Of a stretch of DNA of 64,000 bases, positions 20,089 through 27,828 are shown piece by piece. The DNA comes from UBA1351 sp963677885 (GTDB lineage: Bacteria; Bacillota; Clostridia; Lachnospirales; Vallitaleaceae): positions 2,728,001-2,792,000 of the forward strand of contig OY782500.1 in NCBI GenBank assembly GCA_963677885.1. Direction: 5' to 3'. Each line of letters starts with the position of its first letter. The first letter of the stretch is position 1. The notes below the pieces were generated by a model. That model saw only the letters and a list, made by a program, of their open reading frames with translations, made no database searches and was not told where the DNA came from. Made by a program: the position numbers and the translations under genes.

Positions 20089-20228
20089 GTTATTTCTCCT
20101 TTAATATTAAAAAAATGTAGTTTATAGGATAATACATTGATATTCATGTATAGATATTCAACTTCGTATAAAAGTCTTACAAATATATATGAAATATGTC
20201 ATCAAGTGGGTTTGAATTAAAGTGCGTG

Positions 20229-20456
20229 TTACTTAACTTTTTCGATAATAACTTCCCATTCTCCGTCATCAACTTCTTCAACTTCAACGTTGTGGCCATC
20301 TTTACGAGCCCATTCAGGAACGTTTTTCATAGCACAGGAGTGGTCGATTTGGCAGATAAGAACATCGCCGATTTCCATTTCCTTTAATTTATTTTGAGCC
20401 TTAACAAGTGGCACTGGACAAGCTTCGCCTAGGCAGTCAATTACGATTTCTTGCAT
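20229..20456 (-). CDS. tusA: TusA-like sulfur carrier, copy 2
   Basis: Second copy of the 75-residue carrier, identical in protein sequence to the one at 19861, with CPVP at 13-16. All five base differences I counted are third-position and silent, which points to recent duplication or gene conversion under constraint on the protein. It has its own AGGAG site. A 140-base AT-rich spacer separates the copies; the region upstream (20499-20564) holds three 22-bp repeats that may be regulator sites. Dosage, or one copy paired with each transporter half, are possible reasons for keeping both. Confidence 0.9.
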   Translation of the reverse strand: MQEIVIDCLGEACPVPLVKAQNKLKEMEIGDVLICQIDHSCAMKNVPEWARKDGHNVEVEEVDDGEWEVIIEKVK

Positions 20457-20498
20457 AATTTTTCTCCTCTTTCATTTTCTTTAATGTTTTACATTATA

Positions 20499-20564
20499 TT
20501 CTCAATAGTGTTGGATTTGATTTTCAATAGTGTTGCATTTGATTCTTAATAGTGTAACATTATA
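20499..20564. repeat. Three 22-bp repeats upstream of tusA copy 2
   Basis: Three units at 20499, 20521 and 20543 follow TTCTCAATAGTGTTGGATTTGA with a few changes; the shared core is AATAGTGT. An inverted CACTATT lies nearby at about 20627-20633. The period of two helical turns and the position before the carrier gene suggest binding sites for a regulator, perhaps the divergent LysR protein. Confidence 0.75.
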
Positions 20565-20649
20565 ATTTCACAGTTTGGCATTTTTTACTTACTAGTGTGA
20601 TATTAGATATTCTTATATCAAGGTTCACTATTAAGGAATACAATATTAA

Positions 20650-21339
20650 TTAATGATTTGCTTTTGCATCCTGCCATTTTTCGGCGGCTACGTATAAGCA
20701 GAATATTAGGAGCAGTTGAATAACAACGGCGCCGAACCATCCAAATATATCTGGAAGGAAGACCTTGACCCCTTTAGAAATAAATACATCTTTCCACCAG
20801 CCAAAGTGATTAGCTCCAAGTAAAGAACCAATGACAAAGAAGACCAGGGAGAGTATTTGCATAATAAAACCTTCACCAACACGCATTAATGTACCTGAGG
20901 CACATCCGCCTGCTATAACCATTCCCACACCGAACATGAAAGCACCGATGACAGTCGCTAAACTGATTGGTACAACATAACTCATACCTGGAATTGGAAG
21001 ACCTTGTCTGAAGTAACCATATTTAATGGCTGTAAAACCGATGGTTGTAATAGCAAAAGCAATAAGTACTGCTCTTGTCAAAGTCGTTCCACCTGTAAGA
21101 TATGGATCACGCATGGAAGCGGTAAAACAAAATCTTGCACGTTGAAGGATATAACCAAAAGCTAGACCGGTTGCAAAAAACCATGCTGTTCCGTTATCTC
21201 TTCCTAAGAGGAAGAAAGCGATGGCAACAACTACGGCCAATGCGATAATCGCTTGAGGCAATTGGCTTTTCTTTGGTTTTCTTGCTCTGGATCTGCTTGA
21301 ACTTCTACGAATCGTTGAAGTTGATCCTGTATCACTCAT
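20650..21339 (-). CDS. YeeE/YedE-family sulfur transporter, N-terminal half as separate protein
   Basis: This 229-residue membrane protein matches the first half of YeeE/YedE transporters. A cytoplasmic, arginine/lysine-rich N-terminus (about 1-28) precedes helices. The family motifs RARFCFTASMRDPYL (conserved Cys) and AGGCASGTLMRVGEG (second conserved Cys) are both present. I chose ATG 21339 because AAAAAGGAG precedes it at normal distance; a TTG 21 bases upstream would start inside that site. The C-half is the separate gene at 19277. Together they supply the three conserved cysteines expected of one transporter, so they probably assemble into one channel. Confidence 0.83.
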   Translation of the reverse strand: MSDTGSTSTIRRSSSRSRARKPKKSQLPQAIIALAVVVAIAFFLLGRDNGTAWFFATGLAFGYILQRARFCFTASMRDPYLTGGTTLTRAVLIAFAITTIGFTAIKYGYFRQGLPIPGMSYVVPISLATVIGAFMFGVGMVIAGGCASGTLMRVGEGFIMQILSLVFFVIGSLLGANHFGWWKDVFISKGVKVFLPDIFGWFGAVVIQLLLIFCLYVAAEKWQDAKANH

Positions 21340-21484
21340 GTCGATACACTCCTTTTTCAAAAATATTACTAAAATAATCTAAACTTTAACAAAGTTTGAC
21401 AGCTTTTAGACAATGATTTTCGTTGTTGTGTAATTCCCACACTTAGAATAACATAAATGGCAAGGTGTGTGAATCCATGCATTT

Positions 21485-21539
21485 CTTATGCAGTATAAGC
21501 GTTGCTTATAACAAAAAGTATGTTATAATCATCATATAT
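21485..21539. promoter_or_regulatory. Palindromic operator and -10 box between transporter and LysR genes
   Basis: TATAAGC-GTT-GCTTATA at 21494-21510 is a perfect inverted repeat, and an extra CTTAT at 21485 gives half-sites at 10-base spacing. The T-N11-A form fits a LysR-type site. TATAAT at 21534-21539 may be the -10 box for the LysR gene, without a clear -35. The region is shared by the divergent transporter gene, so autoregulation and control of both sides is plausible. Confidence 0.55.
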
Positions 21540-21624
21540 ACTATTTTGAGTTAAAAAAATCATGATATTCCTTCATCTATCGAGTATCTAAGTAAAAACT
21601 GCATGTTTTTTTTGAGGTGATCCT

Positions 21625-22521
21625 ATGCATATTGATGCGTTACGTTATTTTCATAATGTTGTTGAAGAAAAATCCATATCCAAAGCTGCGTCAAAAACCC
21701 ATATTTCTCAGTCTGCTTTAAGTCAAATGATTCACAAACTTGAGGAGGATTTAGGTGTTGCCTTACTTCATCGATCCAATCGAGGTGTGACTCTCACTGA
21801 GCCTGGGGAGATTGTTCTTAAGTACTCCAATAACATCATTAAAAATTTTGATAAGATGATGGATGATCTAGAACGTTATGATGCCAATGAGAATAAAATC
21901 GTTGTCAGCGGAACCTGGTCTTTGGCAGCCTATTCCTTGCCTTGTATGCTGTATAGGATTAAAAAGCATTTTCCTGATTACAGTTTTGACCTGGAGGCCA
22001 AGACCGTTAACGAAGTCATTCATGATATCCGGGAAGACCTGACCAATCTTGGTTTTGTAGATATGGTTATTGAAGATTCTGAACTTGTTTATCACAAGAT
22101 GGGACAGGAAAAGGTTGTTCTGATTGCCAAGAGGGATTATAATATTGCCGATAAGATTAGCATCAATGACTTAACCAAGGTTGAACTTATCATGTGTACT
22201 ATGAACAAGAAAACCTGTGAGCACCTAGACGATGCCTTAAAGGTTATTGATATGAAGCTGGATAATCTGAATGTTATTTTTAATGCAGATACCTTGACAG
22301 CTGTTAAGTCATCTGTACTTAATGGCTATGGTATGGCCTTTGTGCCTTATGAATCCATTAAACATGAGTTATATGAAAAATCCATTAAACTGGTAGAAAT
22401 AGAAGATGTGAATCTGGACTACGATATTTATATGGTCAGTAAGAAAAATAAAAAGCTTTCACCATCCGTTCGCGATTCAAGAGAATACTTAATCGAGATC
22501 GGGCGCAAAAGCTTTTGTTAA
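21625..22521 (+). CDS. LysR-family transcriptional regulator
   Basis: This 298-residue protein has the LysR winged helix at residues 1-60 (ALRYFHNVVEEKSISKAASK then ISQSALSQMIHKLEEDLGVALL) and a periplasmic-binding-protein-like effector domain from about 90. GAGGTG supports the ATG. It is divergent from the sulfur transporter and carrier genes, with a palindromic site in the shared gap. Control of sulfur uptake, as for CysB/CysL relatives, is the natural inference, but the ligand cannot be read from the sequence. Its last four bases overlap the end of the convergent third tusA gene. Confidence 0.88.
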   Translation: MHIDALRYFHNVVEEKSISKAASKTHISQSALSQMIHKLEEDLGVALLHRSNRGVTLTEPGEIVLKYSNNIIKNFDKMMDDLERYDANENKIVVSGTWSLAAYSLPCMLYRIKKHFPDYSFDLEAKTVNEVIHDIREDLTNLGFVDMVIEDSELVYHKMGQEKVVLIAKRDYNIADKISINDLTKVELIMCTMNKKTCEHLDDALKVIDMKLDNLNVIFNADTLTAVKSSVLNGYGMAFVPYESIKHELYEKSIKLVEIEDVNLDYDIYMVSKKNKKLSPSVRDSREYLIEIGRKSFC

Positions 22522-22742
22522 GAGATATTTTTGGTAATGGTGATTTCCCATACTCCGTTGATCACTTCATCAATATCCAGGCTGTAATGCCTAAGGGTGA
22601 AGTATTCTTCAATGGATTCGACAACGCAGGAGTGGTCGGTAACCATGGTCAGGCTGTCGCCGGGAACCAGATCTTTGGCTAGGTCTTTGGCCTTTAGCAA
22701 GGGAACCGGGCAAAAATCGCCGAAGCAATTGAGTTTTTCCAT
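22518..22742 (-). CDS. TusA-like sulfur carrier, diverged third paralogue
   Basis: This 74-residue TusA-family protein has CPVP at 11-14 and TDHSCVVESI, but otherwise differs clearly from the twin copies at 19861 and 20229. AAAGGA stands before the ATG. It converges on the LysR gene with a 4-base overlap and is divergent from the aminotransferase gene, 65 bases away. It probably carries sulfur for a different partner or pathway than the YeeE-linked copies. Confidence 0.85.
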   Translation of the reverse strand: MEKLNCFGDFCPVPLLKAKDLAKDLVPGDSLTMVTDHSCVVESIEEYFTLRHYSLDIDEVINGVWEITITKNIS

Positions 22743-22807
22743 TTCTTAATCCTTTCTTTGACTATTCTATCTTATTCCCAGTTTTTTCACATGTCAAGAG
22801 GATTCCT

Positions 22808-23944
22808 ATGATAAAATTTCAAGAGCCTTATGAGCTGGAACAAAGTTTAGAATATATACGGGACACCTTCCATGAAGAACACACAGATGGTGACGGCAAG
22901 TACACCAAACTCTGTAGAGACTGGATCAACAGTCGGATGGGAAGCCGTCATACTTTTATGATGAACTCCTGTACATCTGCCCTCGAATGTGCCATTCGGG
23001 CGGTTGGTATTCAAGAGGGTGACGAGGTGATTCTACCCTCTTTTACCCATCCTTCAACAGCCAATGCTATCGTTCTTGCAGGTGGTAAGCCTGTATTTTC
23101 ACAAATTGAAAAAGACCATATGACCCTGGATCCAGAGAGGATTGAAGAAAAGATTACATCACGGACTAAGGCGGTTATGGTGGTTCATTATGGTGGAATT
23201 TCCTGCGATATGGATCCAATTATGGATATCTGCCGCAGGTATGATTTAAAAGTTATTGAAGATTGTGCCCAGTCTTTTTTGTCTACTTACAAGGGTAGAT
23301 ATACAGGTACCATTGGAGATTTTGGGTGTTTTAGCTTTCATGGAACCAAGGATATAGTTGCCGGAGAAGGTGGGGCCCTTATTGTTAATCATGAAAGGGA
23401 TGTGAGAAAAGTTGAGATCTTTAGACAGAAGGGGACTAATAGAGATTCTTTTGTCAGAGGTGATTCAGCTTTTTACGAGTGGGTAGATTTGGGTTCTTCC
23501 TACTCACCTTCTGAACTCAATATGGCCTTACTTTATAGTCAGCTTGAGCAGGCTGATGAGGTTCTGGTTAAAAAGCGCAAGGTTTATGATTATTACAGGC
23601 ACCATATAGAGAGAATCATTGAGAGCAGTCACTCAAACATCCGCCTTATCTGCTCTTCAGGAGATACCCAGGCTGTTAATGGCCACCTCTTTTATCTAGT
23701 CTTTAATGAAGAGGAAGATGGTCTTCATTTTGTAGACTTTATGAAAAGACATGATATTGATGTCAGGACCCACTTTGTTCCCTTACATGAGAGTCTTATG
23801 GGTAGCCAGTATATTGAGGACCCATCGGAATTTGCCCTTGAAAAAGGATTGGGTAAAAGACTGGTTCGTCTCCCCTTATATGCTAATTTGGAACATGTTG
23901 ATTACTATAAAGTTGTTGTGGTGGTGAAAGATTATCTCTTATGA
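22808..23944 (+). CDS. DegT/DnrJ/EryC1-family sugar aminotransferase
   Basis: This 378-residue PLP enzyme should transfer an amino group to a nucleotide-bound keto-sugar. Lys181 in FSFHGTKDIVAGEGG is the PLP lysine; Glu151-Asp152 in VIEDCAQS and NSCTSALE near 53 are further cofactor contacts. The length and GEGG motif resemble TDP-4-oxo-6-deoxyhexose transaminases of the WecE type. AGAGGA precedes the ATG. The gene overlaps the following glycosyltransferase by ATGA, so both are translationally coupled. The product would be an amino sugar for a surface glycan or glycolipid. Confidence 0.85.
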   Translation: MIKFQEPYELEQSLEYIRDTFHEEHTDGDGKYTKLCRDWINSRMGSRHTFMMNSCTSALECAIRAVGIQEGDEVILPSFTHPSTANAIVLAGGKPVFSQIEKDHMTLDPERIEEKITSRTKAVMVVHYGGISCDMDPIMDICRRYDLKVIEDCAQSFLSTYKGRYTGTIGDFGCFSFHGTKDIVAGEGGALIVNHERDVRKVEIFRQKGTNRDSFVRGDSAFYEWVDLGSSYSPSELNMALLYSQLEQADEVLVKKRKVYDYYRHHIERIIESSHSNIRLICSSGDTQAVNGHLFYLVFNEEEDGLHFVDFMKRHDIDVRTHFVPLHESLMGSQYIEDPSEFALEKGLGKRLVRLPLYANLEHVDYYKVVVVVKDYLL

Positions 23945-24687
23945 TTTCAATTGTAATACCAACTTATGGACGACAAGAGAATATTCGTAAAAATATCCTC
24001 ATGCTTAAGAAGCTGGATGAAGCCGGTATTATCTATGAGGTTATTTTTGTCGATGATGCAAGTCCTGATCATAGCAGTCAGGTTATCAAAGAAGTATGTC
24101 GTGAAAACCTTCATGTCAAAGGGATTGTTTTGGCAAAAAACGCAGGACAGCAAAATGCGACCCTTGCAGGTATTCGGATGGCAAAATACCCTTATATTGT
24201 GACATTAGATGATGATTTAAGCTATGATCCCCAGTCGATTATAGCTCTTTTTCATGAGATGAATAATGGATATGACGTGGTTTATGGCGTAGCTGTGGAT
24301 AAACATGACCAGACCCACAGGAATCTGGGGACAATGGCAAAGGAATTTCTCTTCTTCATGTTCCTCGGTAAGCCGCCGGGCCTTCGTCTGACCAGTTTTA
24401 GGATTATAGACCGGCGTATTGCTGATTATTTATGCCAGGATAAAAGGTCTAAGGTTTATTTGTCTGCCTGTATTTTGAAACACACCAATAAAATTGGCAA
24501 TCTTCAAGTGACCCGTTTGACAAAAGGTGACCCATCCAACTATACTGTATGGAAGTTAGTTCGTTTGATGGGTCAGATAATCATTGGATATACCTGGGTT
24601 AGGTATTTGTTTTTCTTCTCTAAGCCTGTCAATCAATACGAAATAAAGGAGATTTACCATGAAACTTCTGGTTCTGGGCGGGTCTAA
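23941..24687 (+). CDS. Family 2 glycosyltransferase
   Basis: This 248-residue protein has the GT-A fold opening ISIVIPTYGRQENI, then VDDASPD near 37-43 and the metal-binding TLDDDLSYDP near 89-98. The order resembles dolichol-phosphate mannosyltransferase (DPM1-like) enzymes that move sugars to lipid carriers. Hydrophobic stretches near 130 and at the C-terminus suggest membrane contact. It overlaps the aminotransferase gene by 4 bases and the ATP-grasp gene by 29 bases, forming a tightly coupled operon. Confidence 0.85.
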   Translation: MISIVIPTYGRQENIRKNILMLKKLDEAGIIYEVIFVDDASPDHSSQVIKEVCRENLHVKGIVLAKNAGQQNATLAGIRMAKYPYIVTLDDDLSYDPQSIIALFHEMNNGYDVVYGVAVDKHDQTHRNLGTMAKEFLFFMFLGKPPGLRLTSFRIIDRRIADYLCQDKRSKVYLSACILKHTNKIGNLQVTRLTKGDPSNYTVWKLVRLMGQIIIGYTWVRYLFFFSKPVNQYEIKEIYHETSGSGRV

Positions 24688-26026
24688 GGCCCAAAGACAG
24701 TGTATTGATGAAGCTCATGAAGAAGGTCATCAAGTGGTCGTTTGTGACTACTTGCCGGATTCTGTTGGCCACCAGTTGGCCGACGAAAGTCATTTGGTAT
24801 CCACCTTTGATGAGAACGGCGTTTATCAGGTGGCAAAAGATGAAATGGTTCAGGGAATAATGACTATGGGAACAGACCAGCCTGTTTATACAGGTGCCTG
24901 TGTCAGTCACAAGTTGGGGCTGCCTTACCTACTCTCCATGGAAACTGCCCTTGGGGTTACCAACAAGAAAACCATGAAAGCAATATTTGATGCTCATGAT
25001 ATTCCTACGGTTAAGTACCGGTTGATGGATATACCTCTGGTTGAGGACTTACTGGAAGCTCAGATGAGACATGAGTATGATGAGGATATGCTGGAAGCCC
25101 GGGTGATTCAGAGTCGTGGAGAGGCTTGTGATGATGAGTATCGCAAGGTTCTGGGTCTTAAGTTTCCCTTGGTTATGAAGCCGGTGGATTCACAGGGCCA
25201 GAGAGGTATTTTTTATCTGGAGGATTTGGCTGGTATGAGAGATCATATTGAGGAAACTTTTTCCTACAGTCGGCAGGACCAGGTTCTTGTTGAGGAGTAC
25301 TACCGTCATGATGAAGTAACTTTCAGTGGCTGGGTTATGGGAGGTAAGCTTTACCCCCTTATTCTTTCAGACAGGGTAACTTTTCAGGATAAGGATCAGA
25401 TTGGAATCTGTTTGTCTCATGAGTGGCCATCTAAGTATTTTAAGGATTATGGTCAGGAGATTATTGACCTTTCTGATAGAATTGTTAAGGCCTTTACCAT
25501 TGAGGAAGGCCCGGTTTATTTTCAGTTTCTTATTGGTGAAGAAGGAATAAAGGTCAACGAGATAGCCGCCAGGATCGGTGGTGCTTATGAAGGTGTATTT
25601 ATCCCGGAGGTGACCGGCTTTTCGATGGTGAAGGCCCAGATCAATGCCCAGTTAGGCTTAGCCTATGATGCTGATCCATTGATTCATTATGATATTTTTC
25701 AAGACCATAAACATATATCAGTTCAGTTATTCTTTGTAGAAGCATGTCAGATTGCCTATATGCCGGAGGAAAGTCAGGTTATGGAAATGGAAGGTGTCAT
25801 TGACTGTGGGTTCAATGTCCATGAGGGAGACCATACACCTGCCATTCAAAATGCTACAGCCAGAGGAGGCTATATTGTTCTTGAAGGAAAAAACCGTCAA
25901 GACTTGGAGGTCCGACTGAAGAAACTTTATGAGAGTTTTCGCATTGAAGATGAAGATGGAAATAACCGCTTGATACATACAGATTATGAAACCTATAGAA
26001 AGTCTTATTTTCATAAGCCATGCTAG
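24659..26026 (+). CDS. ATP-grasp family ligase
   Basis: This 455-residue protein has a pre-ATP-grasp N-domain (MKLLVLGGSKAQRQCIDEA, then GTDQPVYTGA) and a carbamoyl-phosphate-synthase-like ATP-grasp domain. FPLVMKPVDSQGQRGI holds the nucleotide-binding lysine, and VNEIAARIGGAYEG the metal-binding residues. Such enzymes join a carboxylate to an amine or other nucleophile through an acyl phosphate. AAGGAG at 24646 fixes the start inside the glycosyltransferase gene. With the aminotransferase upstream, acylation or aminoacylation of an amino sugar is a reasonable guess, not shown by sequence. Confidence 0.8.
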   Translation: MKLLVLGGSKAQRQCIDEAHEEGHQVVVCDYLPDSVGHQLADESHLVSTFDENGVYQVAKDEMVQGIMTMGTDQPVYTGACVSHKLGLPYLLSMETALGVTNKKTMKAIFDAHDIPTVKYRLMDIPLVEDLLEAQMRHEYDEDMLEARVIQSRGEACDDEYRKVLGLKFPLVMKPVDSQGQRGIFYLEDLAGMRDHIEETFSYSRQDQVLVEEYYRHDEVTFSGWVMGGKLYPLILSDRVTFQDKDQIGICLSHEWPSKYFKDYGQEIIDLSDRIVKAFTIEEGPVYFQFLIGEEGIKVNEIAARIGGAYEGVFIPEVTGFSMVKAQINAQLGLAYDADPLIHYDIFQDHKHISVQLFFVEACQIAYMPEESQVMEMEGVIDCGFNVHEGDHTPAIQNATARGGYIVLEGKNRQDLEVRLKKLYESFRIEDEDGNNRLIHTDYETYRKSYFHKPC

Positions 26027-26156
26027 GATATGGATGTTTCAGATATGTGGATCATTAGTAGAAATCATAGTGTATAAGTAGAGTAAATCATCAAGTGTAA
26101 GGTATAATTTGTGATTTATTGTGAACATTAAAAATATTCTCAGAAAGAGGTTTACA

Positions 26157-27107
26157 ATGAAAAAGTTCAATCATCCTAAGACTTGGATAAAAGGTCTTAT
26201 TTTGTCTTGGCTATTAGTGGTTTTAATGGCTGGATGTGGATCAGAAGATAAGAAAATTGTTGTGGCAGAGCAATATGGAATTGCCTATGCACCTTTAACT
26301 CTTATGAAAGAGGCAGGTATACTTGAAGAGGTTCTTGGAGATGATTACCAGGTGGAGTGGGTTAAGCTGGCTAATATGGCAGCGATTCGTGAAGCTATGG
26401 TTGCTGATAGTTTAGATGTTGGATTTATGGGGATTCCTCCCTTTCTCATAGGCTTGGATAACGATATGGAATGGAAGATTATGGGTGGTTTGTCTGAATC
26501 ACCATTAGGTTTGGTGGTTAGTGATCCTGAGATTACCTCTTTAGAGGAATTATTGGGTAGTGGAAAAATAGCCTTACCACAACCGGGATCCATTCAGCAT
26601 ATTTTATTGAGTATGACAGCAAAAGATATTTTGGGAGATGCAAAAGCTTTTGACAACCAATTGGTTTCCATGAAACATCCGGATGGGATGATGGCCCTTT
26701 TAAACAGTGATGAAGTGGTAGCCCATTATACGTCACCTCCTTATCTCTTTCAGGAACTGGATGAAGCATCTACCCATCTTTTGACAAAGGGGACAGACGG
26801 CACCAAAGGGGATTTTACCTTTATTGTAGGTGTTTGTCTGGAGTCTTTTTATGAGGATCCGGCTTATGAACCCTTTCAGGAAGCCTTGGTCCAATGTATT
26901 GACTTAATCAATAAGAGGGATGAAGAGGCAATAAGTATTTTAGCTGATGCCTATGAACTTGAAGTAGATACATTACTTGATTATATGGGAAGAGATGGTA
27001 TGTCCTATGGACTCGAAATCAAAGGATTGGAAAAATTTATCGGTTTTATGGTAGAAGAGGAATATATTAAGGAGTCCTATGAGGAAGACCAGGTTATTTG
27101 GAAATGA
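26157..27107 (+). CDS. SsuA/TauA-like ABC substrate-binding lipoprotein
   Basis: This 316-residue exported lipoprotein has a signal peptide ending in the lipobox LMAGC (Cys at about 27). It belongs to the NMT1/SsuA-type binding proteins: IVVAEQYGIAYAPLTLMKEAG opens the mature part and VGFMGIPPFLIG is a typical ligand-loop region. Family substrates include sulfonates, taurine, nitrate and pyrimidine precursors. I chose ATG 26157 behind AAAGAGG; an in-frame GTG at 26121 has no site. TATAAT at 26103-26108 may be its -10 box. It overlaps the permease gene by 29 bases. No ATPase gene is nearby. Confidence 0.82.
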   Translation: MKKFNHPKTWIKGLILSWLLVVLMAGCGSEDKKIVVAEQYGIAYAPLTLMKEAGILEEVLGDDYQVEWVKLANMAAIREAMVADSLDVGFMGIPPFLIGLDNDMEWKIMGGLSESPLGLVVSDPEITSLEELLGSGKIALPQPGSIQHILLSMTAKDILGDAKAFDNQLVSMKHPDGMMALLNSDEVVAHYTSPPYLFQELDEASTHLLTKGTDGTKGDFTFIVGVCLESFYEDPAYEPFQEALVQCIDLINKRDEEAISILADAYELEVDTLLDYMGRDGMSYGLEIKGLEKFIGFMVEEEYIKESYEEDQVIWK

Positions 27108-27828
27108 CAAGTTCATAAAAATCTTTTGGCTTGCAGTTCTGATTGGCCTATGGGAAATTATTCCTTGGGCCGGTTGGATCAGCCCCTTGGTTTTACCGAG
27201 GTTTTCTGTAGTTCTTAGGGCTTTATTTGTGGGACTGATAGAGGGAGAACTGATTTTGCAGCTCGGTCAATCCCTTTTGATTATTGTTGTAGGCCTTGCT
27301 TTTGGATGTTTGCTGGGCCTTGTTTTAAGCTACTTTGGATATTTTCATCCAATGATGAACGGACTTCTTGAAGTTTTGTCGTCCATCATGCATCCCCTTC
27401 CGGGAATTGCCCTATTGCCTGTAATAGTATTATGGTTTGGTGTTGGTTTTGATGCCGTTTTCATGGTAATTCTTCATGCGGTTATTTGGTCTTTTTATCT
27501 GAATATGAGACTGGGCTATGAGATGATCCCGGTTTCTTTAAAGGAAGCGGCCAGAAATAACGGGGCCAGCAACTGGCAGCTCTTTATTCATGTTTTGTTA
27601 CCTGGGGCAAAAGAGACGATTTATACGGGCCTTCGAATTGGCTGGTCCAGAGGATGGAGAGGCTTAATCAGTGCAGAGATGATTTTTGGAGCCATTTCCT
27701 CCCTTGGAGGAATCGGTTGGTTTATGTTTGAGCGACGGGCCTTTGGAGATACGGTTGGAACCTATACAGGTATTCTCTTGGTAGCACTTGTGGGCGTAAT
27801 TGTTGAGCAGGCTTTTAGTCATCGGTAA
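27079..27828 (+). CDS. SsuC/TauC-like ABC permease
   Basis: This 249-residue membrane protein has about six hydrophobic segments and the ATPase-docking loop KEAARNNGASNWQLFIHVLLP typical of the SsuC/TauC group. AAGGAG before ATG 27079 lies inside the binding-protein gene. The expected SsuB-type ATPase is absent, so a shared or distant ATPase must drive it. Its end overlaps the convergent GT-C gene by 14 bases. Given the sulfur genes on both sides, a sulfonate substrate is attractive, but the family also imports other compounds. Confidence 0.82.
   Translation: MRKTRLFGNDKFIKIFWLAVLIGLWEIIPWAGWISPLVLPRFSVVLRALFVGLIEGELILQLGQSLLIIVVGLAFGCLLGLVLSYFGYFHPMMNGLLEVLSSIMHPLPGIALLPVIVLWFGVGFDAVFMVILHAVIWSFYLNMRLGYEMIPVSLKEAARNNGASNWQLFIHVLLPGAKETIYTGLRIGWSRGWRGLISAEMIFGAISSLGGIGWFMFERRAFGDTVGTYTGILLVALVGVIVEQAFSHR

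Noticed and set aside
19277..21339. Frameshifted or broken yeeE pseudogene
   Set aside because: Each half has its own start and ribosome-binding site, both keep their conserved cysteines, and two intact tusA genes lie between them. A split gene fits better than decay.
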